A DNA stretch of 63,661 nucleotides from Komagataeibacter intermedius TF2 (GTDB lineage Bacteria > Pseudomonadota > Alphaproteobacteria > Acetobacterales > Acetobacteraceae), in assembly GCF_000964425.1 (NCBI RefSeq), contig NZ_BANF01000062.1:1-63661 (forward strand), written 5' to 3'. The notes beneath the pieces were generated by a model. It ran no database searches and was not told the DNA's origin. It saw only the letters and a program-made list of their open reading frames with translations. Below are positions 1 to 8,524 of this stretch, one piece after another. A program made the position numbers and the translations under genes. Positions within the stretch are counted from its first letter, which is position 1; every line of letters starts with the position of its first letter.

Positions 1-138
1 CACAACACCCAGGCCGCCCAGTACCATGAGGCCGGGCTGGATGCCGCGGCCATCACCAATACCGCCCTTGAGGCGCTGGGTGTCGGAATCAGCATGACGC
101 AGCCCTTGCTAAAGACAGCAAACGGACCGAAATCATGA
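1..138 (+). CDS. dxs: 1-deoxy-D-xylulose-5-phosphate synthase, C-terminal fragment
   Basis: Open frame of 45 codons running in from the window edge to a TGA. The tail begins HNTQAAQYHEAGLDA and continues into an ALEALGV-like end, which matches the last helix of DXS proteins as I remember them (D-x-TPAAQYAEAGLDA-type ending). DXS condenses pyruvate and glyceraldehyde-3-phosphate in the first step of the MEP pathway, so it would feed isoprenoid precursor into the hopanoid genes that follow. Its TGA overlaps the ATG of hpnM by four bases, implying translational coupling. Only the end is visible, so the identification rests on a short stretch and on context. Confidence 0.7.
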   Translation, partial: HNTQAAQYHEAGLDAAAITNTALEALGVGISMTQPLLKTANGPKS

Positions 139-797
139 ACATTATGAAACATGTCCTGAAAACCACCTCGCTGGCGCTGTGCGCCGGACTGATGGCGGCA
201 CCGGTCGTCCCTGCCGTCCTCCCCATTCATGCAGCCCATGCGGCCAGCGCATCCGATGCGCAGGTGCAGGAGCCGATCAGGAGCCTGTATGCAGCGCTGG
301 AGCGCGTGCAGGCCAAGGGCAGCGGTTCGTTCGAACAGCGTTCGCAGATGCTGGCCCCGGCGATTGACCACGCCTACAACATCGAGGCCGTGCTCGCATC
401 CTCCATCGGGCCGCGTTACGCTGGCCTGAGCGATGACCAGAAGCAGACCCTGCTGACCACCTTCCGGCAGTTCACCATCGCCCGCTATGTTTCCAGCTTC
501 AAGCCCGGCAGCGATGCCCGCTTCACCATCGACCCGACCGTAACCCCTTCGCCCGCCGGTAATGACCGTATTGTTGTAACACATATCGGGTCGTCCGATG
601 ACCCGAGCGGGACCGAAATCAACTACGTCATGCGCTCCGGCCCGAAGGGCTGGCAGATCGTTGATGTGCTGCTGAACGCCCACATAAGCCAGGTCGCCGC
701 CCAGCGCGCCGACTTCAGCTCTGCGCTGTCGGGCGGCAATGTGCAGAAACTGACGAATCTGCTACAGAAAAAAATCAAAACGTTCTCGGAAGAGTGA
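135..797 (+). CDS. hpnM: Hopanoid biosynthesis-associated protein HpnM (MlaC/Ttg2D-type periplasmic lipid-binding protein)
   Basis: 220-residue exported protein. Residues 1-36 form a signal peptide with a long Ala-rich core and a likely cleavage near HAAHAAS. The mature part has the helix-rich MlaC/Ttg2D pattern, including a conserved region around YAGLSDDQKQ and the YVMRSGPKGWQIVDVLL strand near residues 164-180. HpnM proteins are thought to bind and move hopanoids or phospholipids across the periplasm; that role is known for the family and not shown here. The ATG overlaps the dxs stop (ATGA); a second ATG three codons in is possible. The next gene, hpnI, begins 63 bp downstream. Confidence 0.88.
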   Translation: MNIMKHVLKTTSLALCAGLMAAPVVPAVLPIHAAHAASASDAQVQEPIRSLYAALERVQAKGSGSFEQRSQMLAPAIDHAYNIEAVLASSIGPRYAGLSDDQKQTLLTTFRQFTIARYVSSFKPGSDARFTIDPTVTPSPAGNDRIVVTHIGSSDDPSGTEINYVMRSGPKGWQIVDVLLNAHISQVAAQRADFSSALSGGNVQKLTNLLQKKIKTFSEE

Positions 798-860
798 TAT
801 TACACTCATCTGACACCGTTTTCTAACTTGCTCCATACGCGGGACCTTGCCGGAAAGATA

Positions 861-2039
861 ATGTCTGTTTTCAACGCTCTTGTTTCACCCGCCGGACTGG
901 CCGCAACCGTTGCGGCCGCCGGGTGCATGCAGGCAGCGCTTGGCACTTTTCTGGTCTCGCGTTTCCGATGGCAGGAAAAACGCGTGGACCGGACGGTGCC
1001 CATGCCTCCGGTCTCCGTGCTCAAGCCCCTCCACGGCGATGAACCGCTGCTGGAGGAAGCGCTTGAAAGTTTCTGCACGCAGGATTACCCGCAGATGCAG
1101 ATCGTCTTTGGCGTACAGTCCGAAGACGATGCGGCGATTCCGATCGTACACCGCCTGATGGAACGCCATCCGGATGTGCAGATGGAACTGGTGGTTGACC
1201 CGACCTTCCACGGCGTCAACCGCAAGATCGGCAACCTGATCAACATCATGACCCGCGTGAAGCATGATGTTCTGGTCATTTCCGATTCGGATATTCACGT
1301 TGCCCCCGATTACCTGCGGCATGTGGTGGGCGCGCTGGTACCGTCCAATGTCGGGCTGGTCACCACGCTGTATGCCGGGCTTCCGGCGTCCCCCACCGTG
1401 CCGCGCCTGCTGGCCGCATGCCAGATCAACCACAATTTCCTGCCCGGCGTCATGCTGTCGCGCTACCTCGGGCGGCAGGACTGCCTGGGCGCGACCATGG
1501 CGCTGCGGCGGTCCATGCTGGAAGAAATTGGCGGACTGGAAGCACTGGTGCCCCATGTGGCCGATGATGCGATCCTGGGCCGCTACGTACGCGACCGTGG
1601 CAAGGATATCGCCATTGCCGCGTGCATGACATGGACCACTGTGGGCGAGACCTCGATGCGCGAGGTACTGGCGCATGAACTGCGCTGGGGCCGGACCGTC
1701 AAGACGCTGGAACCGGCGGGATACGCCGCGTCCGCCATCCAGCTGCCCCTGTTCTGGGCCACCGTGACCGTGCTTGTCGCACCGCACGCGGCCTGGACAT
1801 GGTTCTTCTTTCTTGGTGCATGGGGATGGCGGGCCGTGTGTTCCTTCATCCTGGACCGGACGCTTGCGCAACGCAGCCTGCTGCCGTTACTGCTCCTGCC
1901 GCTGCGTGACTGGCTTTCGGCCGCCATCATGGTGGGCAGTGTCACGGGCACGCGGGTTGCATGGCGCGGGCAGACGATGCATGTCACACCACATTCGGTC
2001 ATGACACCACGATCGCAACCGGCTTCCCCCGGTGACTGA
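861..2039 (+). CDS. hpnI: Hopanoid glycosyltransferase HpnI (GT2/GT21, ceramide glucosyltransferase-like)
   Basis: 392 residues. An N-terminal membrane segment (about 9-32) is followed by a GT-A domain with SVLKPLHGDEP (52-62), the metal-binding D-S-D at 142-144, and the HELRWGR element corresponding to the (Q/R)xxRW motif of ceramide glucosyltransferases. Two or three hydrophobic segments follow near residues 290-370. In the known pathway HpnI transfers N-acetylglucosamine to bacteriohopanetetrol, HpnK deacetylates it and HpnJ rearranges the sugar. I chose ATG 861; the frame is open upstream to a TTG at 828, but the extra 11 residues lack a good ribosome site. Confidence 0.9.
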   Translation: MSVFNALVSPAGLAATVAAAGCMQAALGTFLVSRFRWQEKRVDRTVPMPPVSVLKPLHGDEPLLEEALESFCTQDYPQMQIVFGVQSEDDAAIPIVHRLMERHPDVQMELVVDPTFHGVNRKIGNLINIMTRVKHDVLVISDSDIHVAPDYLRHVVGALVPSNVGLVTTLYAGLPASPTVPRLLAACQINHNFLPGVMLSRYLGRQDCLGATMALRRSMLEEIGGLEALVPHVADDAILGRYVRDRGKDIAIAACMTWTTVGETSMREVLAHELRWGRTVKTLEPAGYAASAIQLPLFWATVTVLVAPHAAWTWFFFLGAWGWRAVCSFILDRTLAQRSLLPLLLLPLRDWLSAAIMVGSVTGTRVAWRGQTMHVTPHSVMTPRSQPASPGD

Positions 2040-2144
2040 CCCGCCCCCAGCAGGCTGAACTGCTTGAGAATTCCAACCCTGTAGTCAATAAGAACGGGTA
2101 TAAGGGAACCCTCTTCCCCGCCAGAGCCCGAGGATACGCGTAGC

Positions 2145-3569
2145 ATGATGAAAACCCTGTTTCTCCAGCCGCCTTCGTTTGACGGATTCGACGGTGGGGC
2201 CGGTTCCCGCTATCAGGCCAAGCGGGAAATCAAGTCGTTCTGGTATCCGACGTGGCTGGCGCAGCCTGCCGCCATGGTCGAAGGCAGCCGCCTGATCGAT
2301 GCGCCGCCCGCACGCATGGGCATGGAGCCGATCCTGGAAGACGTGCGCAACCGTGATCTGGTCGTCATGCACACCTCCACCCCGTCCTTTGCATCCGATG
2401 TGCGCGTAGCCCAGATGCTGAAGGACGCGAACCCGAAGGTGAAGATCGGCATGGTCGGCGCCAAGGTGGCCGTGCAGCCCGAGGAAAGCCTGCTGAACGC
2501 CCCGCCGGTCGATTTCGTGGCCCGTAACGAATTCGACTTCACCATCAAGGAAATGGCGGAAGGCCGCGACTGGAAAGATGTCGATGGCATCTCCTGGCGC
2601 GATGCGGATGGCAAGATCGTCCATAACCGCGACCGCGCCATGATCGAGGACATGGACAGCCTGCCGTTCGTGACCGAAGTATACAAGCGTGACCTGAAGA
2701 TCGAGGATTACTTCATCGGGTACCTGATGCACCCGTACATCTCGATCTATACCGGCCGTGGCTGCAAGTCGCGCTGCACCTTCTGCCTGTGGCCGCAGAC
2801 GGTGGGTGGCCATCACTACCGCACCCGCAGCCCCGAGCACGTGGCCGCCGAAATCCGCCTGGCGAAGCAGTATTTCCCGCAGGTGAAGGAATTCTTCTTC
2901 GACGACGATACCTTCACCGATGACCTGCCGCGCGCCGAAGCAATCGCCAGGGAACTGGGCAAGCTGGGTGTGACGTGGTCGTGCAATGCAAAGGCCAATG
3001 TGCCCCGCAAGACGCTGGAAGTGCTGAAGGCCAATGGCCTGCGCCTGCTGCTGGTCGGTTACGAAAGCGGCAACCAGCAGATCCTGCACAACATCAAGAA
3101 GGGCATGCGCGTCGAGACGGCGCGTGAGTTCACCAAGAACTGCCACGAACTGGGGATCAAGATCCACGGCACCTTCATCCTCGGCCTGCCGGGCGAAACG
3201 AAGGAAACCATTCAGGAAACCATCAAGTTCGCCACCGAGATCAACCCGCACACGCTGCAGGTTTCGCTGGCAGCACCATATCCCGGCACGTTCCTGCACA
3301 AGCAGGCGACCGAGAACGGCTGGCTGGATGAAAAGAACGCCGAACTGATCGACGATAACGGCGTGCAGATCGCACCGCTGCACTACCCGCACCTGTCGCA
3401 TACGGAAATCTTCCAGAGCGTGGAAGAATTCTACCGGAAGTTCTATTTCCGTGCGCCCAAGATCGCCTCGATCGTGAACGAGATGGTCCGCAGCCCGCAG
3501 ATGATGAAGCGCCGCCTGCGCGAAGGGGTGGAGTTCTTCCAGTTCCTGCGCGAACGCCGCGCCGCCTGA
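2145..3569 (+). CDS. hpnJ: Hopanoid biosynthesis radical SAM protein HpnJ
   Basis: 474 residues with an N-terminal B12-binding-like domain (about 1-180) and a radical SAM domain. The [4Fe-4S] ligands are the C-x3-C-x2-C motif GRGCKSRCTFC, with cysteines at about 207, 211 and 214. Family knowledge: HpnJ converts glucosaminyl-bacteriohopanetetrol to the cyclitol ether by ring contraction. It starts ATGATG at 2145 behind a GAGGA-type ribosome site; either ATG could be used. It lies 105 bp after hpnI and 78 bp before hpnK, in the same direction. Confidence 0.93.
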   Translation: MMKTLFLQPPSFDGFDGGAGSRYQAKREIKSFWYPTWLAQPAAMVEGSRLIDAPPARMGMEPILEDVRNRDLVVMHTSTPSFASDVRVAQMLKDANPKVKIGMVGAKVAVQPEESLLNAPPVDFVARNEFDFTIKEMAEGRDWKDVDGISWRDADGKIVHNRDRAMIEDMDSLPFVTEVYKRDLKIEDYFIGYLMHPYISIYTGRGCKSRCTFCLWPQTVGGHHYRTRSPEHVAAEIRLAKQYFPQVKEFFFDDDTFTDDLPRAEAIARELGKLGVTWSCNAKANVPRKTLEVLKANGLRLLLVGYESGNQQILHNIKKGMRVETAREFTKNCHELGIKIHGTFILGLPGETKETIQETIKFATEINPHTLQVSLAAPYPGTFLHKQATENGWLDEKNAELIDDNGVQIAPLHYPHLSHTEIFQSVEEFYRKFYFRAPKIASIVNEMVRSPQMMKRRLREGVEFFQFLRERRAA

Positions 3570-3591
3570 TCGGGCTGCCTGCGATTACCCT

Positions 3592-3625
3592 ATGCCGGGA
3601 CCTTCGGGTTCCGGCATTTCTTTTG
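3592..3625 (+). terminator. Stem-loop between hpnJ and hpnK
   Basis: The arms ATGCCGG (3592-3598) and CCGGCAT (3611-3617) enclose a loop that can pair further (GACC/GGGT), and are followed by TTTCTTTT. It has the form of an intrinsic terminator but sits inside the hpn gene series, so it may attenuate hpnK rather than end the operon. Confidence 0.55.
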
Positions 3626-3647
3626 TCATGCCACCCGGTTTCCCATC

Positions 3648-4502
3648 ATGAAGCGCGTCATCATATCCGCCGATGATTTCGGCCTGTCCGAAGAAGTAAA
3701 CGAGGCGATCGAGATCGCCCACCGGGACGGATTGCTGTCGACTGCCAGCCTTATGGTATCCGGCCCTGCAGCGGCTGACGCCGTGCGTCGTGCAAAAAAA
3801 CTGCCGGACCTGCGCGTGGGGCTGCATCTGGTCGCGATCGAGGGACCGGCAACCCTGCCGCCAGCCGATATCCCGCTGCTGGTACCGCAGGACGGGCAGT
3901 TCCCGTCTGACCAGCTGAAGCTGGGGGTGGAATATTTCTTCCGCCCTGCCGTGCGCCGGGAACTGGCTGCCGAGATCGAGGCCCAGTTCCGTGCCTTTGC
4001 CGCGACCGGCCTTGCACTGGACCACGCAAATGCGCACAAGCACATGCACCTGCACCCCACCGTGGGGCGGTACATGATCGAAAGCGGGCTACGCCACGGC
4101 CTGCGCGCGATCCGCGTGCCACTGGAACCGCCCGAACCGCTTTATGCCGCCGGCACCTATACCGATACGCTGGGGGATGCGGCGCTACGCCGCTGGACCG
4201 GCCTGCTGCGCCATCAGGCGCACAAGGCGGGACTGGTCACAAATGACTGGTGTTTCGGGCTGGCGTGGAGCGGCCACATGACGACTGACCGCGTATCCGC
4301 TCTGGCAGCACACCTGCCGGACGGCCTGTCGGAAATCTATTTCCACCCGGCCACGGCAAAGAACAAATTATTGCAAAAGCTCATGCCCACCTATGAGCAC
4401 GAGGCGGAATTCCGCACGCTATGCGCGCCCGGTTTCCGCTCCGGCCTGGCCCATTCGGGGACCATACCCACCACATGGACGGATGTGGCCCGCGCATCGT
4501 GA
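3648..4502 (+). CDS. hpnK: Hopanoid biosynthesis deacetylase HpnK (ChbG/YdjC family)
   Basis: 284 residues. The N-terminus carries the YdjC-family metal site ISADDFGLSE (Asp9-Asp10), and the middle has a His-rich stretch HANAHKHMHLHP at about residues 126-137, another family metal-binding region. HpnK removes the N-acetyl group from N-acetylglucosaminyl-bacteriohopanetetrol made by HpnI. It begins with a good ATG 78 bp after hpnJ and ends 26 bp from the convergent trxA gene. The family also contains chitooligosaccharide deacetylases, but the hpn context decides the call. Confidence 0.9.
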   Translation: MKRVIISADDFGLSEEVNEAIEIAHRDGLLSTASLMVSGPAAADAVRRAKKLPDLRVGLHLVAIEGPATLPPADIPLLVPQDGQFPSDQLKLGVEYFFRPAVRRELAAEIEAQFRAFAATGLALDHANAHKHMHLHPTVGRYMIESGLRHGLRAIRVPLEPPEPLYAAGTYTDTLGDAALRRWTGLLRHQAHKAGLVTNDWCFGLAWSGHMTTDRVSALAAHLPDGLSEIYFHPATAKNKLLQKLMPTYEHEAEFRTLCAPGFRSGLAHSGTIPTTWTDVARAS

Positions 4503-4528
4503 CGGGCCACGCCTGACAGCCGGGCAGA

Positions 4529-4861
<333 letters not shown>

Positions 4862-4930
4862 TCAAAACTCCTTCATGGCGGCCAGAACCGCCGCCCTGTC
4901 CTGCTGACATGGCCATGCCGACGCATGGGG

Positions 4931-7900
4931 TCAAGTCGTAGCCCGACCCGCACCTGTCAGGTCCGGCGCATACCGGTCCAGTAACGTAGCAGGCAGGATG
5001 TCAACGCGCACGCCCTCCGTCCAGACCAGGGCGCACACCACCTGCCTGCCGGGATAGACCCCACGCAACAGGGCACGGTAGGCCGCCATCTGCCGCAGGT
5101 ACAGCACTGGCGTGCTGTCAACGTCCGCCGGGGGGGTGCGGTTTGTCTTGAAATCACACACCGTCACCGTATCCGCGTCGACCGCCATGCGGTCCACCTG
5201 TCCCACGATCACCTGCTGGCCCACGATACCGGCCAGTGGCTGCTCCGCCCGGCTGCCGGGGGCAAACAGGGTGGCAAGACGGGGCATGTCCATGACCGCA
5301 AGGACCTGCGTCACCAGTTCTTCGCACTGTTCGGGGTCCAGTCCCGCCGCCGGGCGCGACAGCCATGACCAGGCAAGTTCCGCCCGTTCATCCTCCGGGC
5401 AATCCGGCAGATATTGCAGCAGGGCATGCACAAGTTGCCCGCGTTGCAGGGCACGGGCGCGCTGACCCGCCGGGTCGGCCCGGTCGCGCACGGTGCTGGC
5501 GGATGCCAGCGGCGACCGCACGGCAGGCTGCGGGCCAAGGGCAACATCATCGGGACGACTGGGGGCCAGCGGGCGGGCCAACGGCCCTTCCGTGACCGGC
5601 ATGACGGGCCGCCACAGCGGGGCATGGCCCATCCATGCGGGCAGGTCATGCGCTGGCGCAACCGCAACCGGTTCCTGACCGGCGCGCGGTGCCCGCGCGG
5701 GCGGGACCGTGCGCGCTTCCTCCAGCACGAGGCTGTCCCCTTCCCAGCCGAGGTCGAAGGGACGGGCGGTGGCACCTGCGCTTTCAAACCCCTGCCGGCA
5801 CAGGTCATACCAGCAGCCATCGGGCACGCCGCGCCGGGGTTCCCACCCGCAGATCACCAGCCGGTCGCTTGCCCGGGTCAGGGCGACATACAGCAGGCGG
5901 TTATATTCCTCCGCCGCTTCCCGGCGTATCTTCTCCTGCACGGACGCTGTCACATCCGTGGCCAGTTCACGTCGTGGTACCCATATCGGGATATCGAGTC
6001 CCGTCACGGAATCGGTTTCCCACAGGATATTGGTATCGGAACGGGGCGTTGCGATCGTATCGGGCAGGATGACAAGACGCGCCTGCAGCCCCTTCGCCCC
6101 ATGCGCCGTCATGACGCGCACCATGTTGGCCGATGCATCGGGTTCATGCCGCACGGTTTCATCCGATGCATGCAGCCAGTGCAGGAACCCCTGCAGGGAA
6201 ATGGCGTGCGTTTCCTCAAACCGCAGTGCTGCGGACAGCAGTTCGTCAACCGGCTCCACCGCTTCCGGCCCAAGGCGGGCCAGAAGCCGGGCACGGCCAC
6301 CCAGCGGGCCAAGGGCTTCGGCCAGAAGCTGGTACGGCGTCGCGTAATCAACCTGCCGGAACAGGGTATCGAGGATATGCCACGCGGCGGTCCAGTCGGG
6401 CCGTTCTGCATGGCGCGTCCGCAGCACCGCCCAGAGCGGCTGCCCATCGCGCCCCGTCGCCAGGTGCATGAGCGAGTCGTCATCCAGCCCCCCGATGGGG
6501 GATGTCAGCACGCAGGCCAGCGTCAGGTCATCCTGCGGCAGCAGAAGCGCCGCGCACAGCGCCATCAGGTCCTGCACCGCAAGCTGGTCGGTCAGCACGG
6601 TGCGCACCAGTGTCGCCACCGGCACGTCATTGCTTTTCAGCGCCCGGATCAACGCACGTGCGAAGGCGGAGCGACGGGGCACGAGGATCAGCACGTCACC
6701 GGGCGCCAGCGGCGTTTCCCCGGGTGCGGGCGGCGTGCCCAGCTGTCGGGCGATCCAGGCCGCCAATGTATCGGCCAGACGCTGCTGGGCCGTGGACTGC
6801 CCGGCATTGTGGGTGGGGGCCATCCACGGGCTTATGTCCGTCTCATCAGGTTCCACCGGCACGGGGGGCCATATTTCCACGCATCCACCCTGCCCCGGTC
6901 GCGCGGTGACATGGGCTGGAATGGTGCCGTCCGGTTCCACCACGCCCCGGGCGGCGGCGGGATTGGCGAACACGCTGTCCACCAGTTTCAGCACGGGTGC
7001 GGTGGAGCGGAAGGAAACGGTCAGCGCCGGTTCGCGCCATATGGCCCGGGCGGCGGCGGCATTGCGGCGGAACCGCTGCCGCCATGCGCGAAAGGCCTCC
7101 GGGTCGGCCCCCTGAAAGGAATAGATCGACTGCTTGTAATCCCCCACCGCAAAAATGGTGCGCGGACAGCCGTCATCATCATGCGTGCCTTCACCGGCAA
7201 AGAATTCCGATGTCAGGCCACCGGCAATGGCCCACTGGTCGGGTGATGTGTCCTGCACCTCGTCAAGCAGCAGGTGGTCGATCCCGCCATCCAGCTTGTA
7301 CAGCACCCATGCCGCGCCGGGATCATCCAGCAACTGCAGCGTGCGGTCGATCAGGTCATCATAATCAACCATGCCCTGCGCGTCCTTGCGCGTGGCGTAG
7401 CGTTCCAGCACCGGCTGGGCCACGGACAGCAGGGCACAGGTCAGTTCAAACACCGTAATGGCGCGCAACTGCTGGTCGATGCCGATAACCCGCGCGGCTT
7501 CCGCGCCAAGACGGTCGGCCAGACCGGGACAGGCGGTATCCATCCTGGGATTAAGGCCGCCACGCTTTCGCGGCTCCCCCTTCTGCGTCAGCAGGCCGCC
7601 CCGCCATGCAGACCAGTCCGCCGCGCGGGCGGCCACGTCCTGACCCAGCCATGCCAGCATGGTGTCCGCCTGCGCCCGGACGCTGGCCGATCCCTCCCGC
7701 GCCACGCGACGTAGCCCGTCACGCAAAATATCCTCGTCGGGGATCGTGGCGCAGGCATTGCGCAAGACCTCATCCACGCTGCGCCCGCTTATGCCCAGCA
7801 GGCGCATGAGGGCCGATTCCACCCCGCCCCGGTCCATCACCCAGCGGCGCGCCACCGGCAGCATGCGACGCGACTGGGCCTGCAGCCGGGAAATCAGCGC

Positions 7901-8524
7901 GGTAAAGTCCCCCACCCCGATCTGTCCTGCCAGCATGGCGACGGCGGGACCACCCTGCCCCACCACATCCTCCACCGCCGTGCGCTGGGCCAGGCGGGCA
8001 TCGGTTTCCTCGATCAGGGTAAAATGCGGGCTGATCGCGGCTTCCACCGGAAAACGCCGCAGCAGCGACTGGCAGAAGGCATGGATGGTGCCAATGCGCA
8101 TGCCACCGGGAAGGTCCAGCACGCGGGCGAACAGTTCGCGCGCCACGCGGCGGGTTTCCTCCCCCGTCGGCACGGACAGGCGCGCAAGCTCACGGTCCAG
8201 ATCCGCATCGGGCAACATGACCCACTGCCCCAGACGGTTCTGCAGGCGGATGGACATTTCCGCCGCCGCCGCCTTGGTAAAGGTCAGGCACAGGATACGG
8301 GCGGGATCGCTGCCGGGCACGCGCGTCATGACGCCATCACGGTCGGGCACGTCACGCGGCAGCATGAGGCGCAGCAGCCGGTCGATCAGCAGCTTTGTCT
8401 TGCCACTGCCGGCGGAGGCGGAAACGAATACCGATGCCTGCGGGTCGGATGCCTCCGCCTGGCTACGGTTGGCGATGTCGATGGCGGACGCCATGCCGTC
8501 ACCCTTCATCATGGCTTCGTTCAT
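4931..8524 (-). CDS. addA: Double-strand break repair helicase-nuclease subunit AddA
   Basis: 1197 residues of a UvrD-type helicase fused to a RecB-like nuclease. Walker A is SASAGSGKT at 35-43. Other helicase motifs are LLLDEVQDTSPDQW (motif II) and GDYKQSIYSFQGADP (motif III region). The C-terminal nuclease shows GQVDRMAV followed by VCDFKTNRTPP, the D-x(n)-DxK arrangement. AddAB processes double-strand ends for RecA-dependent repair. The start ATG at 8524 overlaps the addB stop codon as ATGA; the frame is open 10 codons further upstream inside addB, but the overlap start is typical of this operon. Confidence 0.95.
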   Translation of the reverse strand: MNEAMMKGDGMASAIDIANRSQAEASDPQASVFVSASAGSGKTKLLIDRLLRLMLPRDVPDRDGVMTRVPGSDPARILCLTFTKAAAAEMSIRLQNRLGQWVMLPDADLDRELARLSVPTGEETRRVARELFARVLDLPGGMRIGTIHAFCQSLLRRFPVEAAISPHFTLIEETDARLAQRTAVEDVVGQGGPAVAMLAGQIGVGDFTALISRLQAQSRRMLPVARRWVMDRGGVESALMRLLGISGRSVDEVLRNACATIPDEDILRDGLRRVAREGSASVRAQADTMLAWLGQDVAARAADWSAWRGGLLTQKGEPRKRGGLNPRMDTACPGLADRLGAEAARVIGIDQQLRAITVFELTCALLSVAQPVLERYATRKDAQGMVDYDDLIDRTLQLLDDPGAAWVLYKLDGGIDHLLLDEVQDTSPDQWAIAGGLTSEFFAGEGTHDDDGCPRTIFAVGDYKQSIYSFQGADPEAFRAWRQRFRRNAAAARAIWREPALTVSFRSTAPVLKLVDSVFANPAAARGVVEPDGTIPAHVTARPGQGGCVEIWPPVPVEPDETDISPWMAPTHNAGQSTAQQRLADTLAAWIARQLGTPPAPGETPLAPGDVLILVPRRSAFARALIRALKSNDVPVATLVRTVLTDQLAVQDLMALCAALLLPQDDLTLACVLTSPIGGLDDDSLMHLATGRDGQPLWAVLRTRHAERPDWTAAWHILDTLFRQVDYATPYQLLAEALGPLGGRARLLARLGPEAVEPVDELLSAALRFEETHAISLQGFLHWLHASDETVRHEPDASANMVRVMTAHGAKGLQARLVILPDTIATPRSDTNILWETDSVTGLDIPIWVPRRELATDVTASVQEKIRREAAEEYNRLLYVALTRASDRLVICGWEPRRGVPDGCWYDLCRQGFESAGATARPFDLGWEGDSLVLEEARTVPPARAPRAGQEPVAVAPAHDLPAWMGHAPLWRPVMPVTEGPLARPLAPSRPDDVALGPQPAVRSPLASASTVRDRADPAGQRARALQRGQLVHALLQYLPDCPEDERAELAWSWLSRPAAGLDPEQCEELVTQVLAVMDMPRLATLFAPGSRAEQPLAGIVGQQVIVGQVDRMAVDADTVTVCDFKTNRTPPADVDSTPVLYLRQMAAYRALLRGVYPGRQVVCALVWTEGVRVDILPATLLDRYAPDLTGAGRATT

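Noticed and set aside
5414-7246. Long open frame opposite addA (610 codons)
   Set aside because: It lies wholly antisense to a certain gene and the protein is Arg/His/Gly/Pro-rich with no domain, as expected for a shadow frame in G+C-rich DNA.
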